DNA from: Hydrotaea diabolus
Lineage: Eukaryota; Arthropoda; Insecta; Diptera; Muscidae
DNA: 64,000 nt
Assembly (NCBI GenBank): GCA_963513945.1
Contig: OY740720.1
Span: forward strand, 138,686,839-138,750,838
Reading direction: 5' to 3'
The notes below the pieces were generated by a model. The model did no database searches. It was not told the origin of the DNA and saw only the letters and a list, made by a program, of their open reading frames with translations. The translations under genes were made by a program, and so were the position numbers. Every line of letters begins with the position of its first letter. Positions within the stretch are counted from its first letter, which is position 1. Below are positions 54,181 to 64,000 of the stretch, one piece after another.

Positions 54181-55422
54181 AGGGCGGTTCGGAAACGTCT
54201 AAGCCTAGCACAAAAAGCGCGGTATAAACAGATAAAAGTTAAGTGTTTTGGAAACTTCCATCTCTGCTATGAACACATGTTAAATTTTGTTTCGATCTGG
54301 CAACTCCTTCATATAGAAACATGTGTTCACAAAAGACGCATCCGCGATTTTTTTACAATGGAAAAATTAGAAATGCGTGGTGTCATTAAATATTTACATA
54401 AAAAAGGTTTATCGGGACAAGAAATTCATAATGATATGGTGAATGTGTTGGGTGAAAGTGCTCCTTCATATGCAACAGTAAAAAATTGGGGTGCTGAACT
54501 TAAACGTGGTCGTACAAGCATTGAAGATGAACCACGTAGTGGACGTCCAAAAACAGCAGCAACAACAGAAATTGTAGCCAAAGTGCATGATATGGTATTA
54601 AATGATCGACGAATAAAAGTGCGTGAAATAGCTAATATCATGGGCATCTCAAATGATCGAGTCCATTTAATTTTGCATGAAGAACTACAGATGAAAAAGC
54701 TTTCTGCAAGATGGGTGCCGGACTTGTTAACAGTCGACCAAAAACGCATAAGAATGAACATTTCTCAAGCTTGTTTGGATCGTTTTCAGCGAAATAAAAT
54801 GGATTTTAAGCGTCGTTTCATAACTGTTGATGAGACATGGATCCACCACTATACTCCAGAGACAAAAGAACAATCCAAACAATGAACTGAAGCTGGAGGA
54901 AGTGCCCCAAAGAAGGCAAAAACAATTCAATCGGCTGGTAAGGTTATGGCAACGGTTTTTTGGGACTTCAAAGGTATTTTATTGATTGACTATCTGCAAA
55001 AGGGTAAAACAATAAATTCAGAGTATTATTGCAATCTTTTAGATCAATTAAATGTACAAATTCGAGAAAAACGTCCTGGCTTACAAAAAAAAAAATTCAT
55101 CAAGACAACGCACCAGCGCACAAGAGTGTTTTAACAATGGCTAAAATCAACGAATTAAAGTACGAGTTGCTTGACCACCCACCTTATTCTCCTGATTTAG
55201 CTCCCAGTGACTTTTACCTCAAATGAAGATGCAATTACAGTTGTAAACCACTATTTTGAAGACCTTGAGGAAAACTATTTTAATCAAGGGATAGAATTGC
55301 TAGATAAGCGTTGGACTAAGTGTATTGAAGTTTCAGGAGATTATATTGAAAAATACAAATATTTTTGAAAAACTAACTATTCTCTTCCATTGATAGGCTA
55401 AGAACTTTCCGAACCGCCCTCG
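54181..55422 (+). mobile_element. Mariner, irritans-like family M3, nearly intact N-terminal half
   Basis: Terminal repeats AGGGCGGTTCGGAAACGTCT and, inverted, CGAGGGCGGTTCGGAAAGTT; TA on both sides. The transposase probably starts at 54358 (M-E-K-L-E-M-R-G-V-I-K-Y-L). It runs through R-F-I-T-V-D-E-T-W-I-H-H-Y (first Asp) to a TGA at 54883 where TGG (Trp) is expected, then S-A-G-K-V-M-A-T-V-F-W-D-F-K-G, K-T-I-N-S-E-Y-Y. A frameshift in an A-run (55087-55095) precedes H-Q-D-N-A-P-A-H-K-S (second Asp). The third Asp is in Y-S-P-D-L-A-P-S-D, followed by a deletion of about 40 bp. Only a stop, one frameshift and one deletion separate it from an open frame. Confidence 0.9.
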
Positions 55423-56168
55423 TACACTGTATTTAAACGGGGTTGCACTGTATTTAAACTTAGCCCTGATGTTTGTAGCACCTCAAAAGAAACCATTACC
55501 ACATGTTTATTAAACAGATAGGTTAAGAAGCACTATATCAAGGTACAATAAACAAGGTATAGTCACTAGCTCAACAACAACAAAACTCAAAGTCAAAGTC
55601 ACTTGAAAGAAAATGCCAAGAATACATTTTTGTGAATATTTGATAATTATTGTGAGTGTTTGAAATAAAAATTTAAAAATTGTCGTCAAATTTCAAAGTT
55701 TAAGTTTCTACCAGAAAAAATTGTAAATCGGTTGACTGCAAACCTGTACCTTCTTTATTGTACCATGTACTATATGTTTCTATTGAACGATGTCCGTCCG
55801 CCCGTCTTTATCTAGTTGTACAGAACGCACGAAAACAGCGCGATACTAACATCAGTCGTCTGTGCGGCTATTAAGACTATCAGTTACCGGGAATGATTCA
55901 GGGTTAACCCTTCGGGACGAAAATTATAACGAAAGAAGATTGGGCGTCAGATGCTGTAATATCCGAATGCAAAATCTCCATCTTCACGGATGATTTGAAA
56001 ATGAAGTCAAGTACGGGATCAGGGGTTTATCCTGATTCCCTCAACTTGAGAAAATCTCGACAAATACCGGACAAATGCACTGTCTTTCAGGAAGAGATTT
56101 TTACAATAAAAAAGCCGCAGACAAAATTTTGGAATCAAGCATGCTTCTATCAACTGTCAGCATATATA
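55423..56168. other. Third diverged unit of the 53.5-kb repeat and spacer
   Basis: 55455-55500 and 55860-56050 share GATGTTTGTAGCACCTC, GGAATGATTCAGGG, GACGAAAAT and GATTGGGCGTCAGATGCTGT with 53660-54100. No gene. Confidence 0.5.
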
Positions 56169-56987
56169 GGGTTATCCATCTAGAGGTATTTTTTCGAAAC
56201 AAAAAAATTATAAAAATTGGCAATTAGAAAATGAGCGTTCGGTGAGAAACGGGAAGTTGCTCTGTTTTCGACCCACATTTTGTTCAGTGACGAGGCCCAT
56301 TTCGGACTCAACGGTAAAGTCAATAAACAAAATTGCCGCATTTGTGCTGAAGAGCAACAAGAAGAGGTTCAAGAGGTGCCATTATACCCAGAGAAAACCA
56401 CGGTTTGGTGCGGTTTATAAGCTGGTGGAGTCATTGGTGACTATTTTTTCAAAAATGATGATGGCCGGAACGTAACAGTGAATGGTGCTCGCTATCGCGC
56501 CATGATATCGCTCTTTATGCTACCTGAAATTGAAGCCCGTAATCTTGACGACACTTGGTTTCAACAGAACGGTGCCACTTGCCATAGAGCTGCTCAAACA
56601 ATGGATCTATTGAGAGGTCATTTCGAAAAGCAGCTAATTTCACGTTTTGGACAGGTGAGTTGGCCGCCTAGAGCGAGTGATATCTCACCTTTAGACATTT
56701 ATCTTTGGGGTTACGTCCAAAGTCTATGCTGACAAACCAGCTTCGATTCAGGTTTTGGAAGCCAACATTACGTGTATCATTAAAGCCATACCGGTCGAAA
56801 TGCTCGAACGAGTCGTCCAAAATTGGACCCTCAGAATGGAAACCCTGAGGCGTAGTTGGGACAGAAAATTATATTCAAAAAATAATTACCATAAAATGTC
56901 CTTTCAAATTACCAATAAAGATTCCACACTTGTTATGAATTTTTATATTTTTTTTGTTCTGAAAAAATACCTCTAGATGAATCACCC
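56169..56987 (+). mobile_element. Rosa-like (DD41D) mariner with 5' coding deletion and catalytic D to N
   Basis: TA-flanked; ends GGGTTATCCATCTAGAGGTA and, inverted, GGGTGATTCATCTAGAGGTA. The coding part starts inside the catalytic domain (L-F-S-D-E-A-H-F-G-L-N-G-K-V-N-K-Q near 56280-56335), continues with I-G-D-Y-F-F-K-N-D-D-G-R-N and then W-F-Q-Q-N-G-A-T-C-H, where Asn replaces the second catalytic Asp, and W-P-P-R-A-S-D-I-S-P-L-D (third Asp, 41 residues later). The whole DNA-binding domain is missing. Inactive. Confidence 0.85.
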
Positions 56988-58237
56988 TATACATATGTGG
57001 ACAGCGTAAAGGTGCTGGACTGTATGACGAAACTTTAACGAAACCAAGGGCTCAATATTACGATGACATGGTTACCGTGTCATAGCGAACGCGATGGCGT
57101 ACAAATGTGCCAGAACAAGAATGGGATCAGGAGCAGTGAGCAAGTCATTAACCCTGGGCATATACACCCTGCTTGTCGAACTGAATGCAAACGACGATAT
57201 GGCTGTCTTTAAAGCAGGCTACAGTGGAACTAACTCATAAATGCAGAATATCCTGGACTTTCTGGACGGTAATAGAACGAAGTATGACAAGGGAACTGCA
57301 CGGAATCTTTCTCTTTTCTGCATAACCTTTTCTTTTCATTATTTCATTTTGTTGTTTTGATTTTGTATTTATTTTTTACTCTCAAATGTCGAATTTTGTC
57401 CCACTGTATTTAACTTCAACAGTTGGTTGTTTGGTTGGGTTCTTGAAATGATAGGAATGTTAAGGAATTATTTATTCTAGCCGCTAAAAGATGGGGGTTG
57501 CATATTGGGTCTTGTTTTGTGCTTCCAGTTTTAGTCGCCGCGCCGTCCTTCTCGTTAAGCCTTTTCCGGTTCATGTGCGTCTCGACGCCCCATCAACAAT
57601 CAATCAATCACAGAACAAATCTTGAATGATTAATACAATTATTTGCAGCTCTTGTTGATGCAAACAAACAAAACACGATGAAAATAAATCGGTGATGTCT
57701 GGGAGAAAATTCCCGAACAAGGTTCAAATCAAAACAACATCCATCTATACCCGGGCCTGTTTTCTTCATGCGATTGGCGGCGGTCAATTCAAATTCGAAC
57801 TTTTGTTAATGCTTTCATCACAAACAACATGCCCAATGATTAAAATCTATTTTGGAATTTTATTAGACGACAGCCGTATGTTTTCAATCAAATTGAAATA
57901 CTGCGAATATGTTGCCGTATGGTACAGGGGAAGGCGGGACGATTCGAATAAATTGGCTTAAAACCTTTTCTTTTTTGGCGAATTACCCCAAGCATATGGC
58001 GAAGTATGTTTATTTTCTAGCCGTCGTTGTTCATAATCATAGCTAGGGTAATTTATCAACAGTTAAGGAGACTAATGAAATGGATTTGGTCGAAGTTGTC
58101 CGAAAAAAAACAAACAAAACGGGAATAATGAATGATATGTGGGAGAATTTCATAGAGAATAACTACATACGAGTACATGGTTGATTTTAACATGGAAGGG
58201 CGAGTTTTCTACTCGTTTAATAAATTATTAGTTTATC
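56988..58237. other. Gene-free stretch
   Basis: No gene, RNA or repeat recognised. Open frames such as 57692-57961 have no domain. Confidence 0.4.
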
Positions 58238-58485
58238 ATATGTGACACGCAAAATAGAAAGGGACCTAAGGGTAAAAACCAGTTATGTTCAGGAGAGCCA
58301 TTTTAAAGATTTAAATACGTGTATCTTTGGTGTACCATTACTTTCATAAAACGCGCATATCTCTGGGAGGGAACTCTTTTGGTGCATGGGATCGGTCTCA
58401 GTCGATGCTCCGATGTTGTTGATCAAAAAAAAAAAAAAAATTGATTTTTACCCTTAGGTCCCTTTCTTTATGCGCTGTCACATAT
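58238..58485. mobile_element. MITE family A, copy
   Basis: ATATGTGACACGCAAAATAG on the left, CTTTATGCGCTGTCACATAT on the right; interior TCTGGGAGGGAACTCTTTTG and a long A-run. Confidence 0.85.
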
Positions 58486-58914
58486 ATAAGTAATCACACA
58501 ACACCATCGGGAAGACAAAATAATATAATAGAGTAGAAAGCATGAAGGGCATCTGAATAATTGCCAATAGAAAACAGCGATTTTTATACTTACGAGCATC
58601 TAGAGGGCCTGTATACTTATTTAGAGGGCCCAATTTTAAAAAGCATTACTTATACCAAATTAACACAGATGTTCATAGGAAGGGTCGGCCTCCACATGTC
58701 CCTTGTGGTAGAGGACCTCTCTGAAGTGCACTGGCAATTCGTAGCATCCTAGGAAATTTGAAGCAAAAGTTTTCTCATTGGACAGCTCTTATATGAGTCC
58801 ACACGGAGAGCTGCTTAATAGACCCTATGGCGGTGCGCTGGGGTATTCTTTAAAACACATAGAAGAAGATCATTCAGTGGAGCGTTTGCAAGAATGCAGA
58901 CCTGTCTGCCTTGT
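58486..58914. other. Spacer
   Basis: Nothing recognised. Confidence 0.35.
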
Positions 58915-58964
58915 ACACGCAGAAAAAAAGTATGGTTGGCGTGACAATATTCGAAGAGGATCAT

Positions 58965-59225
58965 ACTATTGTTGAGATACAACAATATTATGATCCTCAC
59001 AACAATAGTATGATTCACACATAACCATACTATGATCCCCACAAACATAGTATGATTCACACTCAACCATAGTATGATCTCCACAACCATACTATGATCC
59101 TCACAACAATAGTATGTTTCTCATACAACCATAGTATGATCCTCACAACCATAGTATGATTCACACGCAACCATACTATGATCCCCACAACCATAGAATG
59201 ATTCACACTCAACCATACTATGATA
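58965..59225. repeat. Minisatellite of alternating CATACTATG / CATAGTATG
   Basis: At least twelve imperfect units of about 20-24 bp. Because CATACTATG is the reverse complement of CATAGTATG, adjacent units can pair into a series of small hairpins. Confidence 0.85.
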
Positions 59226-59269
59226 ACCAAAATTATTTGTTAGGGTTGGTTGTTGTTGTTATTCAAAAA

Positions 59270-59640
59270 TAGAGATTTTTATTAAGTTTGTTATTTTAAA
59301 TTGCATTACTATTACTGCATAGCCAGATTTGAGGCCATGTTTTTATTAAACATTGCATTCAAGAAACAAAAATATATATTCCAACGGTCAAAATACTTTT
59401 AGTTGCCAGCAGGGTGAATGCTACTTCACCATCCGTAGACACCAAGTAAAGAATGTGATTAAACCTCATGATCGAAGGCTATATACTTAAGTGCAGGCAG
59501 ATTTTAAATAAACGAGAACCTGTCGACTTTAGAGTATTTCACCAAACAAAGTAAACACACTAAAAATCCATCGAACTACCTTCCGATTGTTATTGTTTTT
59601 TTAATGGACAACAACCATTCACTGTATCGTGTGTATGTGT
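59270..59640 (-). mobile_element. Inverted relative of the 30.4-32.7 kb element, without satellite
   Basis: Minus strand has TCTGCCTGCACTTAAGTATATA, CGGATGGTGAAGTAGCATTC, ACTAAAAGTATTTTGACC and GCCTCAAATCTGGCTATGC, matching 32480-32740, and the region near 59600-59640 matches 30480-30530. Confidence 0.5.
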
Positions 59641-60010
59641 TTTTTTTGTGTATCAAAAAAACATACGCACACACATACATGTATGCTCTATAAAACATGT
59701 TTTGTTATGTTCATAGTCGCAACCATACTGTATTATAGCCGTAATCAAATTATTGTTAACGTAAATTTTAAACAACAATACTTTTGCAACACCAACCATG
59801 TTTCTATGGTTACTACAACCATGTTTTCATTTCTAAATTTGGCAATAATACTATTGTTACGTTTCAACAATAGCAATATTGTCGCAATCATACTTTTGTC
59901 AAAATGAAATTCAAAAAACAATACTATGGTTGCGAAGAACATGCTTTTATTGTAGAGAACATAGTATTGTTGCGGTGACCATAGTGTAACCATATCTTTT
60001 CTCTGCGTGT

Positions 60011-61441
60011 AGTAGATTCTTTTAAAAATTGGCCGATCTAGCTGTTGTCCTTAAAAACCACTCTTAGACTTTGTTGAAAGTCTATTAAAACGGATATCAT
60101 TCAAACAAAATGAACAAGCTGCGAAACATCTTCCCTTTCTATCTCCTCCTTTTCTCTCACCTATCACTCTTTACTTTTTACCTGTCTCTCTCTCTCTTGC
60201 TACACTTTTCAGTAGGGTTTCACTATGGGCCTTAAGGGGCTCCCAGGGAACTTTAAATTTATCCCTTCATGCTTCATGAAGTCCTGCCAGTCTGCCTGCC
60301 ACATTTTTATTTCGATCTAGCTCAAATTTAGTTTAGTGCATTCCGAATGATTCATAATTAAGCTTGGTAATATTGGAACTGATCGATCCACGTTTTCTGC
60401 TATCCCTCATACAAAAGTCCTTCCCGGTTTGAGACCCTAGAACTCTAGAAGTCAAATATTGAATATGGACTTGCACAGATTTAGCACAATGATTTTAAAG
60501 AAATTATAAACTACCCTTGTAGAATTGAAACATATTAGTTCACGTTCTTATATAAAGCTGCCATCCATCCAAAGGTCCTTGCCGATTTGAGGGCCTGCTG
60601 CTCTAGAAGCCACAATTGTACGTACAGTAGCTAAGCTATAACATTCATGCAAAGGGAACTCTATATTAAGGGTCATGCGGCTGTGCTAGCCTAATTCCAC
60701 ATCCGATCTTGCTGAAATTTAGTATAGTGAGTTATAAGATGACTAATCTACTCGTATGACCAACCATGCTGAAATGTGTTTTCCAACCCTACCTCATCTA
60801 GACCATGTGACCCATTTTTTGTTATAAACCCTGTATTGAGATTCTGCGAGACACTACACATTTTTCTTTCGATCTCGCTTTAGTGCATTATGGAGATTTA
60901 TAATAAAACCAGATAAAATTACACCGTAAAGGTTCTCGTTTTCATATAGTCCACATAAAAAAGCCCTTCTTGATTTGTGCACCTGCCTTGCCTAAACCCT
61001 CAGTCGATCTTCATTAAATTAAGCATGGTACGCCTACAATAACCAACAATTAACTCTGGTAAAATGAGACCATATTGGTCTAGGTTTTTGTACAGCCCCC
61101 ATACAAAGGTCCTTGCTCATACAAAGGACCCTCCCCTCTTTTTACTTGCTGCCGTGCTTAAGTATAGCGTTTACATTATGGGAGAGCTACAATTAAACCT
61201 AGCAAAAATGGACGATATCGATTCATAGCTCATACAACGGTGCTTTCAGATTTGTGGCCCGTCGCTCTAGAAGTCTAATCCGATCTTGCTTAAATTTAGC
61301 TTAGTGCGCTAGAAGCTATTTGTAACGAACCCTAACAAACCTAGATCATATTCGCCCATCTTTATATATAGCCTTAGTACAAAGGCCCTTTTCGATTTTA
61401 GGCCAATGTGCGACCTTTAACTAACCCTGGTAAAATAAATA
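60011..61441. repeat. Highly diverged tandem repeat region, unit about 150-200 bp
   Basis: Words such as TCGATCTxGCTxAAATTTAG, TAGTGCATT, CTCATACAAAGGTCCTTGCC, GATTTGxGGCC and CTCTAGAAGTC return at irregular intervals. The same words occur at 62400-62930. Non-coding. Confidence 0.55.
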
Positions 61442-61870
61442 TATATGTGACGCGCAAAATATAAAGGGACCTAAGGCTAAAAACCAGTTTTGTTCAGGAA
61501 AGCTATTTTAAAGATTAGGTCCCTTTCTATTTGCGCTTAGAATATGCGCATATCTCTGGGAGAGAACACTTTTGGGGCATGGGGCACGGTCTCATTAGAT
61601 GCTCAGATGTTGTCCACATCAAAAAAAAAAAGTGAAAAGTTGATGAAAAGTTTTGTTCAGGAGAGCCATTTTAAAGATTAGGTCCCTTTATATTTGCGCT
61701 TAGAATCGTCGACTTCACTTTCATATAACGCGCATATCTCTGGGAGGTAACACTTTAGGGGCATGGGATCTCATTCGATGCTCAGATGTTGTCCACATCA
61801 AAAAAAGAAAAAAAAAATTAAAATTGTTTTTTTTACCCTTAGGTCCCTTTCTCTATGCGCTGTCACATAT
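61442..61870. mobile_element. MITE family A, dimeric copy, inverted orientation
   Basis: TATATGTGACGCGCAAAATA to CTATGCGCTGTCACATATAG. Interior block occurs twice with junction GTGAAAAGTTGATGAAAAGT, equivalent to the junction in the 44209 dimer. Confidence 0.85.
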
Positions 61871-63191
61871 AGGTTTATGTTTTAATATAGTCCTCACGAA
61901 ATTGCTGACATAATACTAGGTTATCAATTTCCTCGTTTCAAAACCGCCGATCTGGCAAGGCTGTCCGCTGCTATATATCTGCAACAGAGGGGCCATTTGT
62001 TTAGTAAGAGGTTTGCTATTTACAAATATGGACTGAAGAACGCGTTAATAAAGTTGATACTACAAAATTAGTAATTTCACTTTTTGGCGAATTTAATTGG
62101 CAGCCAAGATTATGAGATTTGCCACGCTTAGACTTTTGTATGAGAGGCTACACCAACGACGGTATCTTCGACCGAAACCTCTACATTCGTAAAGCTATGG
62201 CCGTTCCGAAAGGAAATGGTCTAGAAATAGCAACACTCTGTTGGCATAGCCTGTGTCACAGTGTCTCGAGCTAAAACTTCCGACAAAGAAAAGGTTTTTC
62301 CCTGCACAACTCTGTGGAATAGGGAATTATAAGTTCGTTTCATGGCAAATTTTTGTAACTACCAAAAATGTTTGAGCTACACCCAACTTAAGTATACCGA
62401 TCGACGTATTACCACCAGCTGATTCCATTTAGTGATGTTTGTCTGTCCGTCCGTTTGCCTATTTAAAGATTGTAATCAAACTACAAGTCGCAACTTTTTT
62501 AGATTTTAAAAAAAATTGGCAGTAGTAATTTTTTTTGACCAAGGAGGGACGTTATTTAAATTGAAGAGAATTAGTTCAGATTTAGATATAGCTCTCACAC
62601 ACACATATGTTTATCAGCTTTTATGATTTTAGTTCTAGGAGCCACATATTACATTTATTTTTTCATTTATTTTTTAAAATCTTTATGAAATTTGGCACAT
62701 GTACGTCTTTTTGGCTAAGGGCGGACGCAATTAAAACTTTAAAAAATCGTTTCAGATTTAAATACAGCTCACACACAGTTGTTTATCCAACAAATTACAT
62801 CCAATCTTCAGAAAATTTGGCATAGTTCATAAGGACCAATCAGTTACCAGTTATAAATTAGTCACATCGCTTCACGTTTTGATATAGCTCCAGTACAAAG
62901 ATCCCTTCCCAAACGAGTATACAACCGCTCGAGAATAGCCATTTTAATTTCGATTTCAATCAAATTTATTACCGAATATGACGATAGACAAAAAATTAAT
63001 CTTGAATTAATTTGGGCTATATAGGCCCAATTTTCAAGCACGTCCAAGGCGAACAAAAACTCGTTTTTAGTTGGCTTTTCAGCACATCTAGAAGTGTAAG
63101 GTTTTACATAGTCGGTTACGTTTGACCTTGGCTTTTTAACTAGGTTTATTTTGGTATATTTTGGGCAATTTCCCACCGTGTGACGGTGAAC
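61871..63191. other. Gene-free stretch with diverged repeat words
   Basis: Contains CTGTCCGTCCGTTTGCC and CTCCAGTACAAAGATCCCTTC like the 60-61 kb region. No gene recognised. Confidence 0.4.
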
Positions 63192-63443
63192 ATATGTGAC
63201 GTGCAAAATAGAAAGGGACCTAAGGGTAAAAACCAGTTTTGTTCAGGAGAGCCATTTAAAAGATTTAAATACGTGTATCTTTGGTGTACCATCACTTTCA
63301 TAAAACGCGCATATCTCTGGGAGGGAACACTTTTGGGGCATGGGATCGGTCTCATTCAATGCTCAAATGTTGTCCAGATCAAAAAAAAAGTGAAAATTGA
63401 TTTTTTTACAATTAGGTCCCTTTCTCTATGCGCTGTCACATAT
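63192..63443. mobile_element. MITE family A, copy abutting a mariner end
   Basis: CATATGTGACGTGCAAAATA to CTATGCGCTGTCACATAT. The right end runs straight into TAGAGGTATTTTTTC, the truncated terminal repeat of the next element. Confidence 0.85.
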
Positions 63444-63781
63444 AGAGGTATTTTTTCAGAACAAAAAAAAATTAATTGTGGAATCTTTATTGGTAATTTG
63501 AAAGGACATTTTATGGCATTAATTTTTTGAAAATATTTTCCTTCAAATGTTGGCAACTGTAGTATTATGGAAATGAGCGTTCGGTGAGAAACGGGAAGAA
63601 CCGCTGTTTTCGACCAAAATTTTGTTCAGTGATGAGGCCCATTTCTGGCTCAGGGGCAAAGCCAATAAACAAAATTGCTGCATTTGGGCTGAAGACAACT
63701 AGAAGAGGTTCAAGAGGTGAATTGAATTGTATTTTTATGTTCTTTGTTTGTTCTGAAAAAATACCTCTAGATGGATCACCC
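63444..63781. mobile_element. Foldback deletion derivative of the rosa-like mariner
   Basis: The left arm 63444-63545 equals the inverted 3' end of the 56169 family (GGAATCTTTATTGGTAATTT, GGACATTTTATGGC). It is followed by a short coding piece (R-S-V-R-N-G-K..., F-S-D-E-A-H-F-W-L-R near 63625-63660) and the normal 3' terminal repeat TACCTCTAGATGGATCACCC then TA. Confidence 0.8.
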
Positions 63782-63883
63782 TATATAATGTTGTAATGAA
63801 TGAGTTTTATTCACAAGTAAGAAAATTAGTTTAAATCCCCACTAAAGCATTAATTTCGCACATTATCAAAGAGTCTTATGGAC

Positions 63884-64000
63884 GGCAGTGGCGCGATGGT
63901 TGTGTTCACGACTATCATGCCAGTGACCTCAGGTTCAACCCCGGGTAAGAACATCCAACAATTTTTCAGCGGCGGGTTTCCACCTCGTTATTGCAGGCAA
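63884..64000 (+). mobile_element. tRNA-derived SINE, head region, cut by window end
   Basis: A box GTGGCGCGATGGTTG (63888-63902) and B box GGTTCAACCCC (63932-63942), 43 bases apart as in a tRNA gene, then GGTTTCCACCTCG as in the 23768 copy. It does not fold as a functional tRNA in my reading, so it is called a SINE. Confidence 0.75.

Larger units (their letters stand above)
58915..60010. mobile_element. TIR element with CATAGTATG repeats, itself carrying another insertion
   Basis: Left end ACACGCAGAAAAAAAGTATG, inverted right end ACACGCAGAGAAAAGATATG. Inside, CATACTATG and CATAGTATG alternate with CCACAACC/TCACAACAA spacers, densely at 58965-59225 and sparsely at 59700-60000. No transposase. 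59270-59640 is an unrelated insertion homologous to the flanks of the 31-kb satellite. Similar but weaker ends are seen near 35081 and 36990. Target duplication not clear. Confidence 0.7.

Noticed and set aside
59629..59993. Open frames within the TIR element
   Set aside because: They are translations of the CATAGTATG-type and AACAATA-type repeats on both strands.
63884..63955. A genuine tRNA gene
   Set aside because: A and B boxes are present, but the acceptor and anticodon arms do not pair in my reading and the sequence continues into a repeated body seen elsewhere.

Overview
The window looks like non-coding, transposon-rich nuclear DNA of a higher (cyclorrhaphan, probably calyptrate or tephritoid) fly. 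This is inferred from high AT content, introns of 56-87 bp with GT...AG ends, a CYP6-like cytochrome P450, several mariner subfamilies typical of flies, and non-LTR tails of the TTGTTGTTACAACAAC type. The species cannot be fixed from the sequence alone.

Only one convincing host gene is present: a two-exon P450 (14761-16345), complete except for one frameshift. A 97%-identical 213-bp piece of its first exon lies inverted 5.4 kb downstream (20648-20860) inside an unrelated duplicated segment. Almost everything else is mobile DNA: tandem truncated non-LTR fragments (1-3477); a Jockey-clade retrotransposon with an uninterrupted ORF2 (7182-10565); five copies of one DD34D mariner family; three copies of irritans-like mariners; two DD37D (maT-like) elements; four or five DD41D (rosa-like) mariners; two hAT-type elements with intact 8-bp target duplications (39380-41982 and 50411-52492); a tRNA-derived SINE; and at least four families of small inverted-repeat elements (MITEs).

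Layout: 1-3.5 kb non-LTR array plus mariner; 3.6-6 kb inverted-duplication arm A and a long foldback element; 7.2-10.6 kb Jockey; 11.3-12.6 kb mariner; 14-16.4 kb MITEs and P450; 17-22 kb maT fragment, 248-bp tandem repeat, 961-bp TIR element, arm B with the P450 fragment; 22.4-26.9 kb mariner, SINE, maT nested in a rosa-like mariner; 28-34 kb SINE and a higher-order tandem repeat array; 35-39 kb two mariners; 39.4-42 kb hAT-type element with an unusual transposase; 42.8-47 kb small repeats; 47-53.4 kb mariners, one split by a hAT element; 54-57 kb irritans-like and rosa-like mariners; 58-64 kb MITEs, a CATAGTATG-rich TIR element, degenerate repeats and a SINE cut by the window end.

The most informative points are nested insertions with readable empty sites or target duplications, the divergent hAT-like transposase at 39.6-41.6 kb, the captured P450 exon fragment, and the 4-mer higher-order repeat at 31-32.5 kb. 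No CRISPR, rRNA, true tRNA or viral gene was seen.
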